64,000 bases of DNA from Pseudomonas sp. UBA1879 (GTDB lineage: Bacteria > Pseudomonadota > Gammaproteobacteria > Pseudomonadales > Pseudomonadaceae), in NCBI RefSeq assembly GCF_002338065.1, contig NZ_DDHJ01000013.1:62001-126000 (forward strand). Reading direction: 5' to 3'. The position numbers and the translations under genes are program-made. The notes below the pieces were generated by a model. It was not told where the DNA came from. It searched no databases and saw only the letters and a program-made list of their open reading frames with translations. Shown here piece by piece: positions 25,839-34,777 of this stretch. Within the stretch, counting starts at the first letter, position 1, and each line of letters starts with the position of its first letter.

Positions 25839-26396
25839 ATGCACTTCATTCCCCTGACCGAATCCCCTCCCGCCATCCAATCCGCCGTGCGGCTGCTGCG
25901 CAATCAGGAAGACGTGCGCAAGTTCATGTACACCTCCCACGAAATCAGTGAAGCGGAGCACGAGGGATGGCTGGCGTCGTTGGTGGGCAATCCTCGGCAG
26001 TCAGTGTTCGTCGCCATGCTGGATGGAGTGCTGGCGGGGGTGGTGGCGTTGAGTGCGATCAATGCCCTGCAAAAAACGGCGGATTGGGCGTTTTATCTAG
26101 ACCCGCGTCTACAGGGCAAGGGGTTGGGAAGTCGGGTCGAGTTCTGGATGCTCGATCATGCTTTCAATGAAGCTGGCCTGGAGAAGCTGAATTGCGAGGT
26201 GCTGGCGAGCAATACGGCAGTGGTGAAGATGCATCAGAAGTTCGGGTTTCAGGTGGAGGGCGTCCGTCGGCAGAACATCATCAAGGACGGTCAGCGGGTC
26301 GATGTGGTCCTGTTGGGTATCACTCAAGCGGAGTGGCGCAACCGTCGCCCGGACATCGAGCCTTTGATTGCGCGCCTTAACCATTCAAATGGATGA
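25839..26396 (+). CDS. GNAT acetyltransferase (PseH-like)
   Basis: A 185-residue GNAT-fold enzyme. Acetyl-CoA motif A reads DPRLQGKGLGSRV (about residues 87-99), and the segments SHEISEAEHEGWL and FQVEGVRRQNIIKDG resemble PseH, which acetylates UDP-4-amino-4,6-dideoxy-altrosamine for pseudaminic-acid flagellin glycans. No other pse gene is nearby, so a role in surface glycan modification is tentative and an unrelated amine acetyltransferase is possible. It starts after the tRNA terminator. Confidence 0.75.
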   Translation: MHFIPLTESPPAIQSAVRLLRNQEDVRKFMYTSHEISEAEHEGWLASLVGNPRQSVFVAMLDGVLAGVVALSAINALQKTADWAFYLDPRLQGKGLGSRVEFWMLDHAFNEAGLEKLNCEVLASNTAVVKMHQKFGFQVEGVRRQNIIKDGQRVDVVLLGITQAEWRNRRPDIEPLIARLNHSNG

Positions 26397-26633
26397 GACA
26401 CCCATTCAAGAGGACAGGTTTTCACGCTGCCGTTCATTTACTTTTCGCAGAACATCGGAAAGCGTTTCATCCGCCCTGTCGAGCAGCTAATGTCTATGCG
26501 TCGTGATCTCGTTTGGAGCGCACGATTACGTACGAGGCTAGTTCTGTGGTAGATCACCCCAGCCCGTATTCCAGCCCCCATTGCGCGTCCACCAGAACGA
26601 AAAAAAGGACGCGGATTTCGCAGGAGTAGGTTG

Positions 26634-27113
26634 ATGAACGGTATTGGCAAACGCCTGAAACAAGAAAGGAAACGGTTGAAGCTCACGCAAAGCGCCCTTG
26701 GCGCGATCGGCGGTGTGGAGGCGAATGCTCAGGGTCACTATGAAAGCGGGCAGCGACTGCCCAGGGCCGATTATCTGTTTCGCATCGCGGCGGCGGGTGT
26801 GGACATCAGCCGTGTGGTGACGGGCATCGATTCGAATAATCGAGGAGAGGTTCCCGCGCTGCCTTCCCTTACTCAGCTCGATGACGATCACGACAGCGCG
26901 GAAAGCATGGTGAAAATCATCGGTCAATTGCGACAGAGCCTCTGGGTCACGGCCAACGCGCTGTGCGAAGTCACGCGATTGGTGGACACGAAAGAGCAGC
27001 GTAGCGATGCCGACCACGTCGAAGACCATCTTCGGGTACTGCAGGGCGATGCTGACACGTTCGTTGCCATGGCGCTGGCCAAGGTGCAGAAAGCCGCTCT
27101 CGAGACGCACTGA
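26634..27113 (+). CDS. XRE-family helix-turn-helix regulator
   Basis: A 159-residue protein with an N-terminal Cro/CI HTH (about residues 3-60: IGKRLKQERKRLKLTQSALG, QGHYESGQRLP). A C-terminal part without recognisable enzymatic motifs may oligomerise. ATG 26634 is preceded by AGGAG. The phrase YESGQRLPRADYL is usual for phage-like or stress regulators, but no phage gene is adjacent. Target and ligand are unknown. Confidence 0.82.
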   Translation: MNGIGKRLKQERKRLKLTQSALGAIGGVEANAQGHYESGQRLPRADYLFRIAAAGVDISRVVTGIDSNNRGEVPALPSLTQLDDDHDSAESMVKIIGQLRQSLWVTANALCEVTRLVDTKEQRSDADHVEDHLRVLQGDADTFVAMALAKVQKAALETH

Positions 27114-27182
27114 CAACCATCGTCGTCCGCTGACAGCGCCCTCTCTCCAGTGGTAGCCTTGCGCCACCTTGGGAGGGCCTGT

Positions 27183-27614
27183 ATGAAAGGATGGTTAGTG
27201 GCGCTGGCGGGCATTGCACTGATGCTCAGTGATACCGCCCATGGCGAGGTATTCAAATGCATCGCGCGGGACGGCAAGGTCAGTTTTGCCTCGACCCCCT
27301 GCCCGGATTATGTCGGTGAAGCTATGGCGCAACGCCCTGGCCAGTCCCGCTTGTCCAGCGATTGGGAGGAGCGGGACTTCCCTGACCGGCTTAATAAGAA
27401 CGCCACTGACATCTTGCGAATCAGTCGGCGCAGTAAGCTCATCATCACCAACGAAAAAGAAATTTCGGACCACATGCAGGCCATACGCCCTCCGCCCCCG
27501 GGGATGCCATCGCGCTGCGTCGCGCCGATTTACAACAGCGCGTGTTTCGATCCCTCTGGCGGCCGGGTTCGCCAGCCGGTGAAGGGCAGCCTGTTTCAGT
27601 CGGGCGGGAAGTAG
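27183..27614 (+). CDS. DUF4124-like secreted protein
   Basis: A 143-residue protein with a signal peptide (about residues 1-21, ending TAHG) followed at once by the DUF4124 core VFKCIARDGKVSFASTPCPD, a short envelope domain with two conserved Cys. The rest is basic and proline-rich with two further Cys (SRCVAPIYNSACF) that could form a disulfide. GGGAGG lies 6-11 bases before the ATG. The function of DUF4124 proteins is unknown; this one is probably periplasmic. Confidence 0.75.
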   Translation: MKGWLVALAGIALMLSDTAHGEVFKCIARDGKVSFASTPCPDYVGEAMAQRPGQSRLSSDWEERDFPDRLNKNATDILRISRRSKLIITNEKEISDHMQAIRPPPPGMPSRCVAPIYNSACFDPSGGRVRQPVKGSLFQSGGK

Positions 27615-27730
27615 CACGCCCCATACTTGCGAATTTCCTGAACTAAAGTATTTATCGGCAACGATGTGACCGGACGTGAGAGCTGCTTAAAGTCGAGCCC
27701 CATCGCCAGAATCACAATAACGAGCCGGCC

Positions 27731-28138
27731 ATGACGTCCACCCCGCACCGCACTGAACACGTCCAACAGGCCGCAGCCGCTCTGGTTGCCGCGTTCGCCA
27801 GCAACGACACCGATGCCTATTTCGATGCGTTCAGCGACGACGCCACGTTTTTCTTCTACACCCTGCCCGCCCCGCTGCTGTCCCGTGCCGCTTACCGCGA
27901 GGTCTGGAACGGCTGGCAGGCTGACGGGTTTGTCGTACTCGATTGTCAATCCAGCAAGGCGCACATCAGCCTTCAGGGCGACGTGGCGATTTTCATGCAT
28001 GACGTCGCGACCCGGGTGCGCTTCGGCACCGAAGAAAGCCGGTTTCACGAGCGGGAAACCATTGTCTTCCGGTATGACGGCCAGCGTTGGCTGGCCTGTC
28101 ACGAACACCTGTCGGCGCAGCCTGAACAAGGCGCATAG
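27731..28138 (+). CDS. NTF2-like / SnoaL-like (DUF3225-type) small protein
   Basis: A 135-residue cone-shaped NTF2-fold protein (about residues 10-128: FASNDTDAYFDAFSDDATFFF ... CHEHLSAQP). Such proteins act as small hydrolases, isomerases or binding modules. It lies 157 bp upstream of an NCS1 permease in the same direction and may be cotranscribed, suggesting a role with a nucleobase or related imported compound. No catalytic residue can be assigned safely. Confidence 0.78.
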   Translation: MTSTPHRTEHVQQAAAALVAAFASNDTDAYFDAFSDDATFFFYTLPAPLLSRAAYREVWNGWQADGFVVLDCQSSKAHISLQGDVAIFMHDVATRVRFGTEESRFHERETIVFRYDGQRWLACHEHLSAQPEQGA

Positions 28139-28295
28139 CCCGCGCAATCAATCATAAGAATTAAACCGTTCACCCCCTCCCGGTCGGAATGCCGACCACT
28201 GCCAATGCCACGGCCGGACCGAATCAGGCCGAACAATACGGGCAAGCATGCAGATGCCGGCCTTATAACAACACGACAGCGCGCAGGAAACCGTC

Positions 28296-29798
28296 ATGTC
28301 ACATCCCTCAACCCGCATCGAAACCTTCGGTGTCGAACAAATTCCGGACACTCAACGCGATGCGTCGCCCATCGATCTGTTTCGCCTGACCTTCGGTGGC
28401 GCCAACACCTTCGCCACGGCGGTGTTGGGCAGTTTCCCGGTGCTGTTCGGCTTGTCATTCCAGGCCGGTGTCTGGTCGATTCTCCTGGGCATCGTGCTGG
28501 GCTCGATCATCCTGGCGCCGATGGGCCTGTTCGGGGCACTCAACGGCACCAATAACGCCGTGTCATCGGGCGCCCATTTCGGCGTTCATGGCAGGATCGT
28601 CGGCTCGTTCCTGTCGTTGCTGACAGCAGTGGCGTTCTTCTCGCTGTCGGTGTGGAGTTCGGGCGATGCACTGATCGGTGGCGCCAAGCGCCTGGTAGGC
28701 CTGCCGGAAAATGACCTGACCCTGGCCGTCGCCTATGGCGTGTTCGCGGTGCTGGTGCTGGTGGTCTGCATTTACGGCTTTCGCTTCATGCTGTGGGTTA
28801 ACAAGGTTGCGGTGTTTGCGTCGAGCCTGCTGTTCCTGCTGGGTATTTTCGCCTTCGGTGGCAGTTTCGACGCGGGTTTCGCCGGGACCATCAATCAGGG
28901 CAGCGAAGGCTTTTGGGCGGCGTTCATCGGTGCCGCGCTGCTGGCAATGAGCAACCCGGTGTCCTTCGGCGCGTTTCTGGGTGACTGGTCGCGCTATATC
29001 CCACGGCACACGTCGAAGAAACGCATCATGGCGTCGGTGTTTCTGGCGCAGATCTGCACGCTGATCCCGTTCCTGTTTGGCCTGTGCACCGCCACCCTCG
29101 TCGCCACTCAGGCGCCGCAGTACATCACCGACAACAACTACGTCGGCGGGCTGCTGGCGGTCTCGCCGAGCTGGTTCTTCCTGCCGGTGTGCCTGATTGC
29201 GATCATCGGCGGCATGTCCACCGGCACCACGTCGCTGTATGGCACCGGCCTGGACATGTCGAGCATGTTCCCGCGCCTGCTGAACCGCGCCCAGGCGACG
29301 ATTCTGATCGGCATCGCGGCCATTGCTTTCATCTTCATCGGCCGTTTCGCCTTCAACCTGGTGCAGAGCGTCTCGACCTTCGCGGTGTTGATCGTCACCT
29401 GCACCTCGCCGTGGATCGTGATCATGGTCTTGGGCCTGATCATCCGGCGCGGCTTCTATCACCCGGCTGACCTTCAAGTATTCACCCGGGGCCAGAGCGG
29501 CGGCCATTACTGGTTCGAACACGGCTGGAACTGGCGCGGTCTGGGTGCGTGGATTCCGAGCGCCGTGGTGGGCCTGTGCTTCGTCAATCTGCCAGGGCAA
29601 TTCGTGGGCCCCTTGGGCAATCTCGCGGGCGGCATCGACATCAGCCTGCCGATCACCCTGGGCCTGGCCGCGCTGTTGTACATCACACTGCTGCGCACCT
29701 TCCCCGAACCTGTGGGCGTCTACGGCGATCACGGCCCTCATCCGCTGCTGGGCAACAACGCCCATCGCAATGCCAAGAAGCCAATGGCCATTAGTTGA
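28296..29798 (+). CDS. NCS1-family purine/cytosine permease
   Basis: A 500-residue inner-membrane symporter of the nucleobase:cation symporter-1 family with about 12 helices. Family features include the N-terminal TFGGANTFATAVLGSFPVLFG, ALNGTNNAVSSGAHFG and MSNPVSFGAFLGDWSRYIP. An NTF2-like gene is upstream and an intrinsic terminator follows 20 bp after the stop. NCS1 proteins carry cytosine, purines, hydantoins, allantoin or thiamine precursors; no catabolic gene here specifies which. Confidence 0.9.
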   Translation: MSHPSTRIETFGVEQIPDTQRDASPIDLFRLTFGGANTFATAVLGSFPVLFGLSFQAGVWSILLGIVLGSIILAPMGLFGALNGTNNAVSSGAHFGVHGRIVGSFLSLLTAVAFFSLSVWSSGDALIGGAKRLVGLPENDLTLAVAYGVFAVLVLVVCIYGFRFMLWVNKVAVFASSLLFLLGIFAFGGSFDAGFAGTINQGSEGFWAAFIGAALLAMSNPVSFGAFLGDWSRYIPRHTSKKRIMASVFLAQICTLIPFLFGLCTATLVATQAPQYITDNNYVGGLLAVSPSWFFLPVCLIAIIGGMSTGTTSLYGTGLDMSSMFPRLLNRAQATILIGIAAIAFIFIGRFAFNLVQSVSTFAVLIVTCTSPWIVIMVLGLIIRRGFYHPADLQVFTRGQSGGHYWFEHGWNWRGLGAWIPSAVVGLCFVNLPGQFVGPLGNLAGGIDISLPITLGLAALLYITLLRTFPEPVGVYGDHGPHPLLGNNAHRNAKKPMAIS

Positions 29799-29818
29799 CC
29801 CACTCGAGCGGTAAAGAA

Positions 29819-29846
29819 AAGGCTCGCCAAACAGCGGGCCTTTTTC
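29819..29846 (+). terminator. Intrinsic terminator of the NCS1 permease
   Basis: AAGGCTCGC and GCGGGCCTT pair around CAAACA (one G-T pair), followed by TTTTTCG. Confidence 0.85.
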
Positions 29847-29972
29847 GTTTTCAGCACGACCGGCGGCGTATCTGCGGGTGGCACCGGGCAAAGACATGCC
29901 GCACAATCGCCCCTCACCGCAGCAACCTTACCCGTTGAAAACGTCAGCTCGACCCACAGGAGATCTACCTAC

Positions 29973-30266
29973 ATGAATAAAGAAGAATGGATCGAAGCTG
30001 CCCTGCCGAAGTACATCGTGACCAACCCGACGTTGCAGGAAGAAATCCAAGACCTCAGCCCCAAGGATCAGCAGGATCAAACCCGTTGGGCATTCGAGGA
30101 CGAAGCCGAGGCCCTGAACATCGAAACCTGGGAACTGGCACTGCGCTTCAGCAGCAAGTCCGAGGACGAAATCCAGGCCCTGCGACTGGCCGTGCACAAG
30201 GAAGCCGCCGAGGCGCTGGACATGGACTGGGATGAGTACTGCGAATTGAACGCTGTCGAGGTCTGA
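29973..30266 (+). CDS. Small acidic conserved protein (DUF6388-like)
   Basis: A 97-residue, strongly acidic, probably helical cytosolic protein (MNKEEWIEAALPKYI ... WDEYCELNAVEV) with no signal peptide or membrane segment. AGGAG lies about 14 bases before the ATG. It resembles short uncharacterised pseudomonad proteins grouped as DUF6388, but the assignment is from memory. It is monocistronic. A perfect 10-bp stem (30287-30325) follows its stop. Confidence 0.65.
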   Translation: MNKEEWIEAALPKYIVTNPTLQEEIQDLSPKDQQDQTRWAFEDEAEALNIETWELALRFSSKSEDEIQALRLAVHKEAAEALDMDWDEYCELNAVEV

Positions 30267-30286
30267 ACCTTCCTGCCTCTCCTCTC

Positions 30287-30325
30287 TTCGGGCCGCACCT
30301 TGCGCTTACCCTTTCGCGGCCCGAA
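30287..30325. other. Perfect 10-bp stem-loop downstream of the small acidic protein gene
   Basis: TTCGGGCCGC and GCGGCCCGAA pair around a 19-nt loop. No T-run follows, so it may be an mRNA 3'-end stabiliser or a poor terminator. Confidence 0.6.
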
Positions 30326-30415
30326 ACCCTGACTTATCGGTCACCCTTTGCGCTTTACCTTGCCCCCCGGGGTGAGTAACGTCTGCGCCATCTCACAACA
30401 ATAAGGACTCGTTCC

Positions 30416-31105
30416 ATGAGTGATCTGGTCGCGTATCAACTGGACGACGGCGTCGCCACGCTTACCCTGAGCAACGGCAAAGTCAACGCCATCAGCGGCG
30501 ACGTGGTCGCGGCGTTCAATGCTGCCCTTGATCAAGCCGAAAAAGACCGTGCCGTGGTGATCATCACCGGCCAACCCGGCATTCTTTCCGGCGGCTACGA
30601 CTTGAAAATCATGACCTCAAGCCCCGAAGCCGCGATGGACCTGGTGGCCGCCGGCTCGACGCTGGCGCGGCGCATGTTGTCCCACCCGTTCCCCATCGTC
30701 ATCGCCTGCGGTGGGCACGCAGTGGCCAAAGGTGCGTTTCTGCTGCTGTCGGCGGATTACCGCATCGGCGTCGAAGGCCCTTTCAGCATTGGCCTGAACG
30801 AAGTGCAGATTGGCATGACCATGCACCACGCCGGCATCGAGCTGGCCCGTGATCGCCTGAGCAACAGCGCGTTTGGCCGCTCAGTGATCAATGGCGAAAT
30901 GTTCGACCCCAACGGTGCACTTCAGGCCGGGTTCCTGGACAAGGTCGTCCCGTCGGAAGCACTCGTGGACACCGCGCGCACCGTGGCCCTGCAGTTGAAG
31001 AAGATCAACATGAAGGCGCACAAGCAGACCAAATTGAAGGTGCGCAAAGCGTTTCTGGAGACGCTGGACAAGGCGATCGAACTGGATCGGCAGCATCAGT
31101 TTTAA
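30416..31105 (+). CDS. Crotonase-family enoyl-CoA hydratase/isomerase
   Basis: A 229-residue crotonase-fold protein. The oxyanion-hole segment is ILSGGYDLK (about residues 60-68), and the second CoA-binding helix lies near GHAVAKGAFLLLSADYR. The usual catalytic glutamates are not evident in the NEVQIGMTMHHAG segment, and it is shorter than bona fide hydratases (about 260), so the reaction is unclear. A good ATG start follows AATAAGGAC. It is monocistronic, with REP-like sequence after the stop. Confidence 0.85.
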   Translation: MSDLVAYQLDDGVATLTLSNGKVNAISGDVVAAFNAALDQAEKDRAVVIITGQPGILSGGYDLKIMTSSPEAAMDLVAAGSTLARRMLSHPFPIVIACGGHAVAKGAFLLLSADYRIGVEGPFSIGLNEVQIGMTMHHAGIELARDRLSNSAFGRSVINGEMFDPNGALQAGFLDKVVPSEALVDTARTVALQLKKINMKAHKQTKLKVRKAFLETLDKAIELDRQHQF

Positions 31106-31143
31106 GGATACCTCGTCAGCCCCTCCGGCTGACGCTCCCCCTT

Positions 31144-31234
31144 TGCAGGCGTGCGCTTGCTCGCGAACGCGATCTGCCAGCGACAGACCGATTGACTAGT
31201 CGGGCGCCGTAGCGAGCGACCTCACACCTACAGG
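31144..31234. repeat. Degenerate REP pair
   Basis: TGCAGGCGTGCGCTTGCTCGCGAA and GTAGCGAGCGACCTCACACCTAC are diverged inverted REP cores in the gap before plsC. Confidence 0.6.
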
Positions 31235-31383
31235 TGTCTTGCCCGCCCACAGCGCGAGCCGGTGGGTTCTCGGCCTCTGTAACATTCGCTTAAATTCGTC
31301 GATCACCGCCTGTCTGTCTGGCATTTGCCGATTCAAGTGCACATCCGTACACTGCGCCACCTTTTGTTACGAGAGTGGTTCGC

Positions 31384-32142
31384 ATGCTGTTCGTCCTGCG
31401 TATGTTGCTGATGGGTGTGCATTTCGTCGTTGCAGGTGCAGTGGGTCTCGTCCTCGGCATCTGTCGTCCGTTCAACCCCGACAACAGCCGTCTGTGCGCC
31501 CGCCTCTACGCCGTGCCGGCCATGTGGATCCTGCGCCTGCGCCTGCATGCGCAGATGGGCGTGCACATTGACCGCTCGCGCCCCTGCGTGATCGTTGCCA
31601 ATCACCAGTCGAACTACGACCTCTTCGTCCTCGGCAACATCGTGCCGCCGCGCACGGTCTGCATCGGCAAGAAAAGTCTGAAATGGGTGCCGTTGTTCGG
31701 CCAGCTGTTCTGGCTGGCGGGCAACGTGCTGATCGACCGGGGCAATCCATTGCGGGCGCGCCTTGCCATTCGCCAGACCACCGACACCCTCCAACAACGG
31801 GATACCTCGATCTGGGTCTTCCCCGAAGGCACGCGCAATCAGGGTAAAGGCCTGCTGCCGTTCAAGCGCGGGGCGTTTCAGATGGCCATTGATGCAGGCG
31901 TGCCCATTGTGCCGGTGTGCGTCAGCACCTATGTGCGGGAGATGCGCCTGAATCAATGGGACAGCGGTGAGGTGATAATCCGTTCGCTGCCTGCGCTCTC
32001 GACCACCGGCCTGACCAGCGACGACATCCCTGACTTGATCGCCCTGTGTCACAGCCAGATGCAAGCCTGCATCGAGCAAATGGACGCCCAATTGCGCACG
32101 CCTGCGGCGGTTGCCCAAACCGACGCTGAACAACTCACGTAA
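31384..32142 (+). CDS. plsC: 1-acyl-sn-glycerol-3-phosphate acyltransferase
   Basis: A 252-residue membrane-bound acyltransferase that makes phosphatidic acid. The acyltransferase motifs are block I NHQSNYD (HX4D, about residues 68-74) and block III FPEGTR (about 147-152), with an N-terminal membrane helix (about 5-27) and VPIVPVCV as block IV. ATG 31384 with CGAGAG upstream is preferred over GTG 31375. It is followed by corA 93 bp downstream. Pseudomonads carry several LPAAT genes, so this may be a secondary enzyme. Confidence 0.9.
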   Translation: MLFVLRMLLMGVHFVVAGAVGLVLGICRPFNPDNSRLCARLYAVPAMWILRLRLHAQMGVHIDRSRPCVIVANHQSNYDLFVLGNIVPPRTVCIGKKSLKWVPLFGQLFWLAGNVLIDRGNPLRARLAIRQTTDTLQQRDTSIWVFPEGTRNQGKGLLPFKRGAFQMAIDAGVPIVPVCVSTYVREMRLNQWDSGEVIIRSLPALSTTGLTSDDIPDLIALCHSQMQACIEQMDAQLRTPAAVAQTDAEQLT

Positions 32143-32235
32143 AACACTCGAACTCGTTGAAATTCGCCGACTCTCACTGGGGAGAGCGCGCTAAGCTGCG
32201 CAAGATTTTCCTCCTGAAAGAAGAAGCGAACCATC

Positions 32236-33207
32236 ATGGGCCGAGTCGTTGCTGCCGCGGTTTACAGCGCCGGAAAAAAAGTCACCAACATCACCCTCGA
32301 CGAAGGGGCCGCCTGGGCCGCAAAGCCCGGGCATTTCGTCTGGATCGGCCTGGAGCAGCCCAACGCTCAAGAATTGGCCACGCTGCAAAAGCAATTCTGC
32401 CTGCACGAACTGGCCATCGAGGATGCGCTGGAAGTGCACAGCCGCCCAAAGCTGGAAACCTTCGGCGATGCGCTGTTCATCGTGACGTACGCGCCGATTC
32501 GCGAGAACGGCAGGCTGATCTTCATCGAGACGCACATTTTCGCGGGCAAGGGCTACATCATCACCTCGCGCAACGGCGACTCGAAGTCCTATGGCCTGGT
32601 GCGCCAACGGTGTGAGGCGCGCCCGCTGCTGCTCGAGCACGGCGAAGACTTCGTGTTGTACGCGCTGCTGGATTTCGTCACCGAGAACTACCAGCCGGTG
32701 ACCGAGGCCATCCACTGCGAGCTGGAAGAGCTGGAACACAGTGTACTCAGCACTGAACTCAATGAGGCTGACATTCATCGCATCCACGCGCTGCGCCGCG
32801 ATCTCCTGCGCCTGCGCCGCTATGTCGCGCCGATGGTGGAGATCGGCGAGGAACTGCAGAAGCTGAGCTTCCCGTTCATCGACAAGAACATGAGGCCGTA
32901 TTTCCGGGACGTGGAAATTCACGTCAAACGGCAGATGGAGGACCTAGCCAATCTGCGCGACATCGCCAGCCAGACCATCGAAATCGGCCTGCTGCTGGAG
33001 TCGTCCCGGCAAAGCCTGACCCAACGCAAATTTGCCGCCTGGGCTGCAATTCTCGCGTTCCCGACGGCCATCGCCGGGATCTACGGCATGAACTTCCAGA
33101 ACATGCCAGAGCTGAGCTGGCACTACGGGTACTACGCAGTGCTGGGGGTCATCGTCGGCGGGTGTGGCGTTCTGTTTGCCAGCTTCAAGCGGTCCGGTTG
33201 GTTGTAG
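32236..33207 (+). CDS. corA: CorA-family magnesium/cobalt channel
   Basis: A 323-residue homopentameric divalent-cation channel. A large cytosolic N-terminal domain (about residues 1-255) is followed by two C-terminal membrane helices. The signature YGMNFQNMPE with the GMN filter lies in the loop between them, and the basic C-terminus reads FKRSGWL. It is downstream of plsC in the same direction with its own ribosome site, and is followed by a tandem REP array. Confidence 0.92.
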   Translation: MGRVVAAAVYSAGKKVTNITLDEGAAWAAKPGHFVWIGLEQPNAQELATLQKQFCLHELAIEDALEVHSRPKLETFGDALFIVTYAPIRENGRLIFIETHIFAGKGYIITSRNGDSKSYGLVRQRCEARPLLLEHGEDFVLYALLDFVTENYQPVTEAIHCELEELEHSVLSTELNEADIHRIHALRRDLLRLRRYVAPMVEIGEELQKLSFPFIDKNMRPYFRDVEIHVKRQMEDLANLRDIASQTIEIGLLLESSRQSLTQRKFAAWAAILAFPTAIAGIYGMNFQNMPELSWHYGYYAVLGVIVGGCGVLFASFKRSGWL

Positions 33208-33247
33208 CGCTTCAAGGAAACGCTCGACCCCATTGTCACACCGCTTG

Positions 33248-33816
33248 GCCCGGCGGGAGCCGGCTTGCTGGCGATCTGTCGATTACAAATCATCCCTACG
33301 CCGCGGTCTGTAGGAGCAGCCGGAGGCACGACGGCCGCGTAGCGGTATTGCGGGCGCCGGTGGGGTGACTGACACACCGCCTCGCTGCCGTCGTTCCTCC
33401 GGCGGCTCCTACAAAGGTCGGGGGTGTGGCGGCATTCAGCGCACGACTCGCACCTCGTAGCAGTCGACTGGCTGGCGATCTGTCGATCACGAAACATCCC
33501 TACGCCGCGGTCTGTAGGAGCCGCCGGTGGCACGACGGCCGCGAAGCGATATTGCGGGCGCTGGTGGGGTGCCTGACATACCGCCTCGCGGCCGTCGTTC
33601 CTCCGGCTGCTCCTACAGAGGTCGGGGTGTGGCGGTAGTTAGCGTATGGCTAGCACCCCGCGTGAGTCGGTTTGCTGGCGATTCATAAAACATGCACACG
33701 CCGCGGTCTGTAGGAGCCGCCGGAGGCACGACGGCCGCGAAGCGGTATTGCGGGTGTCGGTGGAGTGCCTGACACACCGCCTCGCTGCCGTCGTTCCTCC
33801 GGCGTCTGCTACAGAA
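33248..33816. repeat. Tandem array of three ~200-bp REP units
   Basis: Inverted REP units begin CTGTAGGAGC at 33308, 33512 and 33708, each with GGAGGCACGACGGCCGCG (GGTGGCACG in the second) and an inverted partner such as GCCGTCGTTCCTCCGGCGGC about 70 bp on. A shared leader GCGATCTGTCGAT ... CTACGCCGCGGTCTGTAGG precedes units 1 and 2 closely and unit 3 partly. Periods are about 204 and 196 bp. It fills the gap between corA and the amidotransferase gene. Confidence 0.88.
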
Positions 33817-33916
33817 TCAGAGGTGTGTCGGGGCGTTGTGCGAACGCCTCCAGCCCGCGAGGCGGTTCGCACACAGAACGCGCTTCAAATCAGCAATCGC
33901 AGTGCAGGGATCAACG

Positions 33917-34639
33917 TCAGGCGACCTGCGGCTTGTTTGCTACGAACCGCATCATCCACTCCGCCACCGTGGTGCCATGGTGGTCCTCGTTCAGGCTGGC
34001 AACGCCTTTGCTGTACACCTGCTCGCCCAGCGCATCCTGACGGATATCGAGGAGGGTTCGCGAGTAGTCGTGAATGAACTCCGGGTGACCCTGGAAGCAC
34101 AGCACTTGATCATTAATGTGGTACGCCGCGAACTGGCAGAAATCGCTGGAGGCGATGACGGTCGCACCCTCCGGCAGTGCCGTGACCTGATCCTGGTGGC
34201 TGATCAACAGGGTCAGCTTGTCCATCGCCGGGGTCATCCAGGGCTTGGCCGGTGCCAGGTCGTAATGGTGGATGCCGACGCCCCAACCCTGCGTCGCGCG
34301 CTCGGTCTTGCCACCCAGCAGTAACGCCAGCAGTTGGTGGCCAAAGCACACACCCAGCAACTTGTCGCCCGCCTTGTAGCGCTCCAGCAGGTAAGTCTTG
34401 AGAGTTTGAATCCAGGGGTCGGTGCCGAAGGAGTCGGCCTTGGAGCCAGTGACCAGGTACGCATCGAAACGCTCGTCGTCCGGCGGGTAATGACCCTCCA
34501 TCACGTTGTAGACGACGAATTCAGCCGGGATGGGCTGGCGGGAGAACAGCGATTCGAACATCCGCCCATAACCTGTGTATTGATCGACCAGTTCCGGGCG
34601 AAGAACGTCGGTTTCCAGAATGCAGATGCGTAACGACAT
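33917..34639 (-). CDS. Class I glutamine amidotransferase-like protein
   Basis: A 240-residue GATase1 protein with an intact triad: Cys98 in GVCFGHQ, His185 and Glu187 in QGHPEF. Such stand-alone proteins resemble the glutaminase half of GMP synthase and may act on gamma-glutamyl compounds. ATG 34639 starts with the family strand RICILETD; the upstream extension to 34681 is dismissed. It lies downstream of the fadB-like gene (139-bp gap) in the same direction. The substrate is unknown. Confidence 0.87.
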   Translation of the reverse strand: MSLRICILETDVLRPELVDQYTGYGRMFESLFSRQPIPAEFVVYNVMEGHYPPDDERFDAYLVTGSKADSFGTDPWIQTLKTYLLERYKAGDKLLGVCFGHQLLALLLGGKTERATQGWGVGIHHYDLAPAKPWMTPAMDKLTLLISHQDQVTALPEGATVIASSDFCQFAAYHINDQVLCFQGHPEFIHDYSRTLLDIRQDALGEQVYSKGVASLNEDHHGTTVAEWMMRFVANKPQVA

Positions 34640-34777
34640 GAAAATTACCTGAAGCGACAAGGCGAAAATGCACACGCCCAAGCCTGCCCGGAAGACCGAG
34701 GCAAGGCAAGGGCCACTGTGTCGTCATTTGCCCTCAAACTGAACCTTCGCTGTACCGGCGCGAAAACGATGCAGCGC

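Noticed and set aside
27596..28147. 183-codon minus-strand frame opposite the NTF2-like gene
   Set aside because: No ribosome site or recognised domain; the + strand gene has a good start and fold pattern.
28563..29906. 447-codon minus-strand frame opposite the NCS1 permease
   Set aside because: Shadow of a permease with strong family homology; composition is artificial.
30287..30325. Hairpin considered as an intrinsic terminator
   Set aside because: Stem is perfect but no T-run follows on either strand, so it is listed only as a stem-loop.
33248..33816. CRISPR-like appearance of regularly spaced repeats
   Set aside because: Repeat units are long, imperfect inverted REP pairs (period about 200 bp), with no 28-37-bp direct repeats, no unique spacers and no cas genes.
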